Of a stretch of DNA of 64,000 bases, positions 8,649 to 16,190 are shown in pieces. The stretch covers positions 553,355 through 617,354 of the forward strand of contig NZ_AVGG01000001.1 of NCBI RefSeq assembly GCF_000498535.1. The letters run 5' to 3'. Positions within the stretch are counted from its first letter, which is position 1; the number at the start of each line of letters is the position of its first letter. This DNA comes from Flavobacterium limnosediminis JC2902. Its GTDB lineage: Bacteria; Bacteroidota; Bacteroidia; Flavobacteriales; Flavobacteriaceae. The notes beneath the pieces were generated by a model that did not search any database, was not told the DNA's origin, and was given only the letters and a program-made list of their open reading frames with translations. A program made the position numbers and the translations under genes.

Positions 8649-11600
8649 GTGATTTTGGAAAACAAAAATCTGATATTTCAAAAACTGGAGGCTTTCATTA
8701 AGAAGTTTTATACCAATGAGTTACTCAAAGGAACGATACTTTTTATTGGATTGGGATTGGTGTATCTGATAGGTACGCTGCTCGTGGAATATTTCCTATG
8801 GTTGTCGCCATCGGGAAGAACGATTCTATTCTGGTTGTTTATAACGGTTGAAATTTTCCTTTTACTTCGTTTTATCTTATTCCCGGTTTTCAAATTGTTC
8901 AAACTGCAAAAAGGAATTGATTATAATGAGGCTTCCAAAATCATCGGGAATCACTTTTCGGAAGTAAGCGATAAACTCACGAATTTCCTTCAGCTCAACA
9001 ATCAGACGAATCCGTCGGAATTATTGTTGGCTTCTATTGAACAAAAGGCTAATGCATTACAACCGATTCCTTTCGGTAACGCCATTAATTTTAAAAAGAA
9101 TGTTAGATTTCTGCCGTATGCCATAGTACCATTATTGATTTTACTGTTGTTTTTTGTGAGCGGTAATTCCGGAATGATAACGCAAAGTTTTGACAGAATG
9201 GTACATTTCCAGAAACAGTATACCCCTCCTGCCCCATTCGAATTTGAGATTTTGAATTCCAATTTAGTAGCAGAACAAGGTCAGGATTTTCTGCTTCAGG
9301 TAAAAACCAACGGTAAAATTGTACCCGAGAATGCCATGATTACTATTGGAGATGAAAGTTACTATCTCGAATCGGTTAAACCCGGAGTCTTCCAGTATAA
9401 ATTTGATAAACCGGCAAATACCATTGAATTTCAACTGACTGCCAATGAAGTGACTTCTAGTTTACTTGAACTACAGGTAGTTGCGGTTCCAACGATAGCC
9501 AGTTTCGAAATGGTCGTAACGTTTCCATCTTATTTATCAAGAAAAGCCGAAGTTATTCAAGGCAGCGGAAATGCTGTGATTCCGGAAGGTTCAAAAGTTA
9601 CCTGGAAAGTAAATACATTAACAACAACAGAAGTACTTTGGAAAAGTAATAATCAGTCTGTTCCTTTTTCTAAGAATGAATCGTACTTCAGTTTATCAAA
9701 AAATATTATTCAAAATACTGATTATCAAATTTTTACTTCCAACACAAGAGTAAAAAATCACGAAAAACTTCATTATCAGCTTACTACGATTAAAGATCAA
9801 TATCCGACCATTTCGATTGAACAAGCTCCGGACAGTCTGAAACTGAAAGGCAATATGGTTCTGGGTCAGGTTTCCGATGATTACGGACTCAGCAAACTTC
9901 AGGTGGTTTTTTATCCGAAGGACAATCCGAAGCAATTGCGTCGCGGAAATTTGTCTGTTAAACAAAATTCCTTTGATCAGTTCGTCTACAGTTTTCCTTC
10001 GGGATTAACGTTGCAGCAAGGTGTGGATTACGACTACTATTTCGAAATTTTCGATAACGATGCGTTGCATAATTACAAAAGCACAAAGTCGTCAGTTTTC
10101 AGTCACCGTGAACTGACGGAAAATGAAAAGCAGGAAGAGAAGCTTCAGGAACAGAATTCCAATATCAACAGTTTAGAGAAATCTATTAAAAATCAGGACA
10201 AGCAGTTATCCGAGTTGGATAAGTTGCAAAAGATGGGTAAAGAGAAAGCTAATCTTGATTTTAAAGATCAGAAAAAAGTACAGGATTTCATCAACCGTCA
10301 GAAACAACAGGATGAAATGATGAAAGAATTTTCCAAAAAATTGGAAGATAATTTAAAGGATTTCAATCCTGAAAGAAAGGACGAATTCAAAGAGGAATTA
10401 TTGAAACGTTTGGATAAAAACGAAAAGGAGATCGAAAAAAACGAAAAGCTTTTGAAGGAATTGGAAGAACTGACCAATAAGCTCAAAGAGGAAGAACTCT
10501 TCGAGAAAGTGGATAAATTAAAACAAAATACGAAAGACCAAACCAAAAGTCTGGAGCAGTTGGTAGAAATGACCAAGCGATTTTATGTTGAAAAGAAAGC
10601 GGAACAGATTGCCGATAAGTTAGACGAACTTTCTAAAAAAGAAGACAAATTAGCCGACAGTAAAGACAACGATTCCAAGGAGCAGAATGATATTAATAAG
10701 GAATTCGATAAGATTCAGGAAGAACTTAACGAGTTGGACAAAGAAAATAAAGAGTTAAAAGCTCCGATGGATATTCCGAACGACAAGCAGGAACAACAGG
10801 ATATAGAAGAAGATTTAAAGAAAGCTTCCGAAGAATTGCAGAAAAATAGTCCTTCAAAAGCCAAACCAAAGCAAAAATCTGCGGCTCAGAAGATGAAACA
10901 GATGAGTCAAAAAATGCAGCAATCCATGGAAATGGGTGATATGGAACAGATGGAAGAAGATGTGAAAATGTTACGCCAGATACTGGACAACTTGCTCGCG
11001 TTCTCTTTTTCACAGGAAGATGTTATGCGTGATTTTAAATCGAGTTCCTCTCGAACCATAGGTTTTAATAAGCTTTTAAAAAAACAACAAGATCTGAAAA
11101 ATCAGTTCAAACATGTTGATGACAGCCTGTTTGCAATGTCCCTTCGTAATCCTAAAATATCAGACATGATTACCAAGGAAGTTGGTAACGTACAATATAA
11201 CGTTGATAAATCCATCGATAATTTAGCTGACAATAATATTCAGAAAGGCGTTTCCCATCAGCAGTATACCATAAGTTCAGCTAATAAATTGGCCGACTTT
11301 TTAAGTGATGCGATGAATCAGATGCAGATGGAAATGGAAATGCAGGGACAAGGGCAAGGCAAAGGCAAACCAAAACAAGGGCAAGGTCAGGGTGGTATGC
11401 AGCTTAAAGACATTATAAAAAAGCAGGAAGGCCTATCCGAAAAAATGAAACAGGGTATGAAGAAAGGCGAAAAACCCGGAGAAGGACAACCTGATAAGAA
11501 CGGTAAGAAAGGTGGTAATCAAGGTGAAGGCGGTCAGGATGGTGAAGGAAATGCTGGTGAGGTTTTGGAAATTTACAAAGAGCAGCAACGTCTTCGGGAA

Positions 11601-11963
11601 GCTTTACAGAAAGCTTTGGAGAAAGAAGGGGCTGGCGGAATGGGTCAGAATGCCGCAAAACAAATGAAGGATATAGAAAAGCAATTATTAAATAAAGGTT
11701 TTAAAAACGAAACCCTTCAAAAAATGCTGAACCTGAAACACGAACTTTTAAAGTTGGATAAAGCAATTCAGCAACAAGGGGAAGAAAACAAAAGACAATC
11801 GCAAACCAATACCAAAGCATTTCATAATCAGGCGAATCAAATTCCGCCGGCTTTGAAAGAATATTTAAACAGTGTGGAAATTTTAAATAGACAAAGCTTA
11901 CCTTTGCGCCCAAATTTTAATCAAAAGGTGCAAACCTACTTTAAGAACAATGATAAGTTTTAA
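8649..11963 (+). CDS. DUF4175 family large membrane/coiled-coil protein
   Basis: About 1,104 residues from the GTG at 8649. The frame is open from a TTG at 8598, but homologues as I remember them begin near MENK, which favours 8649 or the TTG at 8655. Two membrane helices lie within the first 80 residues and a third at about 160-180. A beta-rich exported region of about 300 residues follows, then a very long charged coiled coil (roughly 490-750). A Gln/Gly/Lys-rich low-complexity tract (GQGQGKGKPKQGQGQGG) sits near 900, and the protein ends with more helices. This is the DUF4175 layout found across Bacteroidota. It overlaps ybeY by 14 bases, suggesting translational coupling. Function is unknown. 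Confidence 0.88.
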   Translation: MILENKNLIFQKLEAFIKKFYTNELLKGTILFIGLGLVYLIGTLLVEYFLWLSPSGRTILFWLFITVEIFLLLRFILFPVFKLFKLQKGIDYNEASKIIGNHFSEVSDKLTNFLQLNNQTNPSELLLASIEQKANALQPIPFGNAINFKKNVRFLPYAIVPLLILLLFFVSGNSGMITQSFDRMVHFQKQYTPPAPFEFEILNSNLVAEQGQDFLLQVKTNGKIVPENAMITIGDESYYLESVKPGVFQYKFDKPANTIEFQLTANEVTSSLLELQVVAVPTIASFEMVVTFPSYLSRKAEVIQGSGNAVIPEGSKVTWKVNTLTTTEVLWKSNNQSVPFSKNESYFSLSKNIIQNTDYQIFTSNTRVKNHEKLHYQLTTIKDQYPTISIEQAPDSLKLKGNMVLGQVSDDYGLSKLQVVFYPKDNPKQLRRGNLSVKQNSFDQFVYSFPSGLTLQQGVDYDYYFEIFDNDALHNYKSTKSSVFSHRELTENEKQEEKLQEQNSNINSLEKSIKNQDKQLSELDKLQKMGKEKANLDFKDQKKVQDFINRQKQQDEMMKEFSKKLEDNLKDFNPERKDEFKEELLKRLDKNEKEIEKNEKLLKELEELTNKLKEEELFEKVDKLKQNTKDQTKSLEQLVEMTKRFYVEKKAEQIADKLDELSKKEDKLADSKDNDSKEQNDINKEFDKIQEELNELDKENKELKAPMDIPNDKQEQQDIEEDLKKASEELQKNSPSKAKPKQKSAAQKMKQMSQKMQQSMEMGDMEQMEEDVKMLRQILDNLLAFSFSQEDVMRDFKSSSSRTIGFNKLLKKQQDLKNQFKHVDDSLFAMSLRNPKISDMITKEVGNVQYNVDKSIDNLADNNIQKGVSHQQYTISSANKLADFLSDAMNQMQMEMEMQGQGQGKGKPKQGQGQGGMQLKDIIKKQEGLSEKMKQGMKKGEKPGEGQPDKNGKKGGNQGEGGQDGEGNAGEVLEIYKEQQRLREALQKALEKEGAGGMGQNAAKQMKDIEKQLLNKGFKNETLQKMLNLKHELLKLDKAIQQQGEENKRQSQTNTKAFHNQANQIPPALKEYLNSVEILNRQSLPLRPNFNQKVQTYFKNNDKF

Positions 11964-12369
11964 TTACGAAACCGACTTCCAATTGGAAAACGAAAGGGAC
12001 TTCGAGAATTGGATTTCGCGTGTTATAGACTCTGAAAACAAGGAAGCCGGAGAGATAAGTTATATCTTTTGTGACGACGAATACCTGCATAAAATCAATG
12101 TAGAGTACCTTAATCACGATGATTTGACCGATATCATCAGTTTTGATTATTCTGAGGGAAATTTATTACAAGGTGATATTTTTATTTCCATTGAGCGCGT
12201 TAAGGATAATGCGCAAGACTTTGGTGTATCGTTTGAAGATGAATTGAAAAGAGTTATCATTCACGGGGTCTTACACTACTGCGGATATAAGGATAAATCC
12301 GAAGCGGATGAAAAAGTAATGCGCTCTAAAGAAGATGAAAAAGTTTTATTGTTCCACGTGGAACAATAA
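11950..12369 (+). CDS. ybeY: rRNA maturation endoribonuclease YbeY
   Basis: A 139-residue single-domain metalloprotein of the UPF0054/YbeY family, involved in 16S rRNA 3'-end processing and ribosome quality control. The family motif appears as HGVLHYCGYKD (105-115). The first two metal-binding histidines (105, 109) are present, but the third position, histidine in the E. coli motif, is aspartate here; I believe this is usual in Bacteroidota. It overlaps the DUF4175 gene by 14 bases. A perfect parS-like palindrome occupies its last codons. mnmG follows 49 bases downstream. Confidence 0.95.
   Translation: MISFNYETDFQLENERDFENWISRVIDSENKEAGEISYIFCDDEYLHKINVEYLNHDDLTDIISFDYSEGNLLQGDIFISIERVKDNAQDFGVSFEDELKRVIIHGVLHYCGYKDKSEADEKVMRSKEDEKVLLFHVEQ
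12350..12365. promoter_or_regulatory. parS-like ParB binding site 1
   Basis: TGTTCCACGTGGAACA is a perfect 16-base palindrome matching the parS consensus TGTTnCACGTGnAACA. It lies inside the 3' end of ybeY. ParB and ParA themselves are not in the window. Confidence 0.8.
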
Positions 12370-12402
12370 GGAAATACTAAAATTAATATTGAAACAATAA
12401 AA

Positions 12403-12418
12403 TGTTTCACGTGGAACA
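12403..12418. promoter_or_regulatory. parS-like ParB binding site 2, abutting the mnmG start
   Basis: TGTTTCACGTGGAACA fits the parS consensus. The two half-sites differ at one position, and both variants are known in parS. Its last base is directly followed by the mnmG ATG, so it covers the ribosome-binding region. Confidence 0.8.
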
Positions 12419-14296
12419 ATGAGTTTATTTCAAGATGTATATGATGTAATTGTGGTGGGTGCCGGTCATGCCGGATCGGAAGCTGCAGCTGCGGCTGCTA
12501 ACATGGGTTCGAAAACATTATTGGTTACGATGAGTTTGCAGAACATTGCTCAAATGTCGTGCAATCCTGCCATGGGTGGAATTGCAAAAGGACAAATCGT
12601 TCGTGAGATTGATGCCTTGGGTGGTTATTCGGGAATCGTTTCGGATAAAACCGCCATCCAGTTCAAAATGCTGAACAAATCCAAAGGACCTGCGATGTGG
12701 TCGCCCCGAGTGCAGTCCGATCGTATGCGTTTCGCGGAAGAATGGCGTTTGATGTTGGAACAGACTCCGAATCTGGATTTTTACCAGGAAATGGTTGGCG
12801 GAATCTTGACCGAGAACGGAAAAGTTACCGGTATCCGTACGTCGCTTGGAATCGAAATCAAAGCCAAAACAGTGGTGCTGACCAACGGTACTTTTTTAAA
12901 TGGATTGATTCATATCGGTGACAAACAATTCGGAGGTGGACGAGCTGGCGAAAGTGCGGCTTACGGAATCACGGAAGATTTGGTGAAACTCGGATTTGAA
13001 TCCGGAAGAATGAAAACAGGTACTCCTCCCCGTGTGGACGGACGTTCGCTGGATTATTCCAAAATGATTGTACAGCCCGGAGATGTGAATCCGGATAAGT
13101 TCTCTTATTTGGAAACGATTAAGCCGTTGACGGTACAGCGCGATTGTCACATGACCTATACTTCAGAATTGGTTCACGATTTATTAAGAGAAGGTTTTGA
13201 TCGTTCACCGATGTTTAACGGACGTATCAAAAGTTTGGGTCCACGATATTGCCCATCTATTGAAGATAAGATTAATCGTTTTGCCGATAAGGACCGTCAC
13301 CAGTTGTTTGTGGAGCCGGAAGGCTGGAATACAGTTGAAGTTTACGTAAACGGATTTTCAACTTCGCTTCCGGAAGAAGTGCAGTTTAAAGCATTGCGTT
13401 CTGTTGCAGGTTTTGAAAACGTGAAATTCTTCCGCCCCGGTTACGCGATTGAATACGACTACTTCCCTCCTACGCAATTACAGCACACGTTGGAAACGAA
13501 ATTGGTGGAAGGTTTGTATTTTGCCGGACAGATTAACGGAACCACCGGTTATGAAGAAGCCGCTTCGCAAGGACTGATGGCCGGAATCAATGCCGCGTTA
13601 AAGGCTCAGGATCGTTCGCCTTTTATTTTAAAAAGAAATGAAGCCTATATTGGCGTACTTATAGACGACTTAATTACCAAAGGAACGGAAGAACCTTACC
13701 GAATGTTCACATCCCGTGCCGAATACAGAACCTTATTACGTCAGGACAATGCGGATGACCGCTTGACGCCGTTGTCGTATGAAATCGGTTTGGCCAGTGA
13801 AGGACGTCTTCGAAGAATGGAAAAGAAACGCGACCAATCGGAAGCGTTTATAAATTTCTTCAAAGAAACGAGTTTAAAACCCGAAGAGGCGAATCCAATT
13901 TTAGAAAGTAAAGGATCTGCCCCGATGGTACAGCCGGATAAAATGTTTAAGGTTTTTTCCAGACCGCAATTGGAACTGGAAGATTTCGTAAAATTCAAAA
14001 AAGTTACCGATTACATCGAAGAACACGATTTGGATCGCGAAGTTATTGAACAAGCAGAAATTTTGGTAAAATACTCCGGCTACATAGAAAAGGAAAAAAA
14101 TAATGCCGATAAACTGAACCGTCTGGAAGATTTAAAAATTCGTGACGATTTTGATTATGATGCGGTAAAATCCATTTCGCACGAAGCGCGCGAAAAACTA
14201 AAAAAAATTCGTCCCGTTACCATTTCGCAAGCCTCACGTATCAGCGGAGTCTCTCCTGCCGATATTTCCATTTTATTAATTCACATGGGAAGATAG
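12419..14296 (+). CDS. mnmG: tRNA U34 carboxymethylaminomethyl modification enzyme MnmG (GidA)
   Basis: FAD-dependent partner of MnmE that installs the cmnm5 group on wobble uridine 34 of certain tRNAs. It is 625 residues, normal for the family. The Rossmann FAD motif VVGAGHAGSEAA is at 12-23 and the family signature CNPAMGGIAKG near 48-58. GTEEPYRMFTSRAEYR and the C-terminal helical MnmE/tRNA-binding region (ISHEAREKLKKIRPVTISQA) are also present. The start is fixed by the preceding parS-like site and the match to homologues. Being linked to a candidate oriC is typical for this gene. Confidence 0.98.
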   Translation: MSLFQDVYDVIVVGAGHAGSEAAAAAANMGSKTLLVTMSLQNIAQMSCNPAMGGIAKGQIVREIDALGGYSGIVSDKTAIQFKMLNKSKGPAMWSPRVQSDRMRFAEEWRLMLEQTPNLDFYQEMVGGILTENGKVTGIRTSLGIEIKAKTVVLTNGTFLNGLIHIGDKQFGGGRAGESAAYGITEDLVKLGFESGRMKTGTPPRVDGRSLDYSKMIVQPGDVNPDKFSYLETIKPLTVQRDCHMTYTSELVHDLLREGFDRSPMFNGRIKSLGPRYCPSIEDKINRFADKDRHQLFVEPEGWNTVEVYVNGFSTSLPEEVQFKALRSVAGFENVKFFRPGYAIEYDYFPPTQLQHTLETKLVEGLYFAGQINGTTGYEEAASQGLMAGINAALKAQDRSPFILKRNEAYIGVLIDDLITKGTEEPYRMFTSRAEYRTLLRQDNADDRLTPLSYEIGLASEGRLRRMEKKRDQSEAFINFFKETSLKPEEANPILESKGSAPMVQPDKMFKVFSRPQLELEDFVKFKKVTDYIEEHDLDREVIEQAEILVKYSGYIEKEKNNADKLNRLEDLKIRDDFDYDAVKSISHEAREKLKKIRPVTISQASRISGVSPADISILLIHMGR

Positions 14297-14310
14297 TGTT
14301 CAGTTTACAG

Positions 14311-14362
14311 GCGGTACAAGGCAGAGGTCAGATGCTTAAATTTGCCTTCTGCCTTGTACCGC
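14311..14362. repeat. 15-base perfect inverted repeat downstream of mnmG
   Basis: GCGGTACAAGGCAGA (14311-14325) and TCTGCCTTGTACCGC (14348-14362) are exact inverted copies with a 22-base loop. No T run follows, so it is a weak candidate for a classical terminator. It could be an mRNA-stabilising hairpin or a dispersed spacer repeat. Confidence 0.7.
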
Positions 14363-14369
14363 TTGATTT

Positions 14370-14385
14370 TGTTCCACGTGAAACT
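14370..14385. promoter_or_regulatory. parS-like ParB binding site 3
   Basis: TGTTCCACGTGAAACT matches the parS consensus TGTTYCACGTGRAACA at all but the last base. It is in the spacer between mnmG and the methyltransferase. Confidence 0.72.
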
Positions 14386-14439
14386 ACTTCGGCAAGCCCC
14401 ATAAACAAAGAGAATCTTTAAAAAAAAATATTTTTATAA

Positions 14440-15294
14440 ATGAATTTTTCAAACGAGAAAGTTTTTATCAGCGTAAAGGATTATTCGGTTTCCGGAGAAC
14501 ATTTTGATTTGCTGTTGGATGAGGAATTGCAACTACTGAAAACCCATCCGCAGCCTTCGTTGGATATGCTTCCTAAATATTACGAAAGCGACGATTATAT
14601 TTCCCATACGGATGGTAAACGTTCGCTGTTTGAAAAGGCGTATCATTTTATAAAACGAAAAGCGATTCGCGACAAAGTGAGTTTGATCACTTCATTGCAG
14701 CCACAAAAAGGAACACTTTTGGATATCGGTGCCGGAACAGGGGATTTTCTTCAGGAGGCCAAAAATCAAAATTGGTCGTGTACCGGAATTGAACCGAGCG
14801 ATAAAGCAAAAGCGATAGCCATCAATAAAGGTGTTTCTTTCTCTGATGATTTAGCCTCGTTGGAAAATCATTCGTTCGATGTAATTACCATGTGGCATGT
14901 TCTGGAACACGTACCCGATCTGGAAAAACAAATAACCGAATTAAAACGGTTGTTAAAACCTGGCGGAACCATTTTAATAGCGGTTCCGAATTACAAATCG
15001 TTCGATGCAGAATATTACGGAAAATTTTGGGCTGCCTATGATGTACCGCGACACCTTTGGCATTTCTCAAAAATTTCGATTGAAAAATTATTCGCAAGGG
15101 AAAATATGAAACTGGTAAAAGTGCTTCCGATGGTTTTTGATAGCTTTTATGTTTCGCTTTTATCCGAAAAATACAAAAACGGAAAAATGAATTTTGTGAA
15201 AGGTTTTTTCATCGGATTGCAATCCAATCTGAAAGCCAAGCGTAATTTTGAGTATTCGTCACATATTTATGTCTTAAAAAACGAAGAAAATTAA
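14440..15294 (+). CDS. Class I SAM-dependent methyltransferase
   Basis: A 284-residue protein. The SAM-binding motif I LLDIGAGTGDF is at 93-103, followed by CTGIEPSD and the DVITMWHVLEHVPD stretch typical of UbiE/COQ5-like methyltransferases, then LKPGGTILIAVPN (about 177-189). The N-terminal 90 residues (DYSVSGEHFDLLLDEELQLL and PKYYESDDYISH) resemble the N-terminal segment of Bacteroidota methyltransferases next to cell-envelope genes. The substrate cannot be told from the sequence. It sits alone between mnmG and the OmpH-like gene. Confidence 0.9.
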   Translation: MNFSNEKVFISVKDYSVSGEHFDLLLDEELQLLKTHPQPSLDMLPKYYESDDYISHTDGKRSLFEKAYHFIKRKAIRDKVSLITSLQPQKGTLLDIGAGTGDFLQEAKNQNWSCTGIEPSDKAKAIAINKGVSFSDDLASLENHSFDVITMWHVLEHVPDLEKQITELKRLLKPGGTILIAVPNYKSFDAEYYGKFWAAYDVPRHLWHFSKISIEKLFARENMKLVKVLPMVFDSFYVSLLSEKYKNGKMNFVKGFFIGLQSNLKAKRNFEYSSHIYVLKNEEN

Positions 15295-15546
15295 AATAAA
15301 GCGCAATTTTAAACGAAAATCCGCATCATTATAAGAATTATTACCGATTTTTTAAAAGTGTCTTAAAAAGCTTTATATGAGTTTGTTTTTAATAAAGCGT
15401 AATTATGATTAATTTTAATTTAATAAAAAAAAATTATAGTGTAATTTTTACCCAAAAGTTCCTTATTTATTCACAAATTTGTCATCTTTGAAACTTTAAA
15501 ACGAATTACTACTTTTACATCAAAATTAATCTGATATTTAAAAAAA

Positions 15547-16107
15547 ATGAAAAAACTGATTTTACTATCTTTTGCTGCTTTGGCATTTGTTTCTTGTAAT
15601 AAGGAAGCAACTTCTGTTGAAAAAATGAAAACAGCTTATGTAGATACCGGAAAATTATTGGAAGAAAACAAGGAAGCTAAAGACATTGAAGATAAATACA
15701 AAGTAAAATCGGAAGAGATGGGCCGTGAACTTCGCGGTGAAGCGAGTCAATTCCAGAACGAAGCACAAGCTTTTCAACAAAACGCACAGTTAAAAGGTCC
15801 GGCTTGGGCTCAGGCAAAAGGTGCTGAACTGCAAAAAAGAGAGCAGGAATTGGGAATGAAGCAACAAGCGATGCTACAGTCTTTGCAACAAGCGAGTGGT
15901 AAAGAAATGGATAGTCTGGTAAAACGTATCAAAAATCATATCAAAGAATATGGTAAGAAAAACGGATATGATTATATTTATGGTACGGGTGATGCGGCTA
16001 CAGTATTGTATGCTAAAGAGGCCTATGATATTACGGCTATAATGACTAAAGAAATTAACGACCAGTACAAAGGTCCTGCAAAACCTGAAGAAACAGAGAA
16101 AAAATAA
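15547..16107 (+). CDS. OmpH/Skp-family periplasmic chaperone-like lipoprotein
   Basis: A 186-residue protein with a lipoprotein signal peptide ending in AFVSC (Cys at 17), so it is probably membrane-anchored, unlike soluble Skp. A typical OmpH body follows: AYVDTGKLLEENKEAKDIEDKY, a long coiled coil (about 45-125), and the conserved C-terminal segment IKEYGKKNGYDYIYGTGDAATVLYAKEAYDIT. The family chaperones unfolded outer membrane proteins. The acidic-lysine C-terminus is followed by a terminator, so the gene is monocistronic. Confidence 0.92.
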   Translation: MKKLILLSFAALAFVSCNKEATSVEKMKTAYVDTGKLLEENKEAKDIEDKYKVKSEEMGRELRGEASQFQNEAQAFQQNAQLKGPAWAQAKGAELQKREQELGMKQQAMLQSLQQASGKEMDSLVKRIKNHIKEYGKKNGYDYIYGTGDAATVLYAKEAYDITAIMTKEINDQYKGPAKPEETEKK

Positions 16108-16111
16108 ATAT

Positions 16112-16137
16112 TTAGCCTTCCATTGGGAGGCTTTTTT
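16112..16137 (+). terminator. Rho-independent terminator of the OmpH-like gene
   Basis: Stem AGCCTTCC / GGGAGGCT (one G-T pair) with a short ATT-type loop, followed by six T's. Confidence 0.85.
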
Positions 16138-16190
16138 ATTTGTATTTAAGTTGGTTTTTTATTATTTTCACCATTTAAATTATACGCCAC

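Noticed and set aside
11335..11400. Microsatellite CAAGGGCAAGG in the DUF4175 gene
   Set aside because: It encodes the family's Gln/Gly/Lys low-complexity tract; no evidence for frame-shifting or phase variation.
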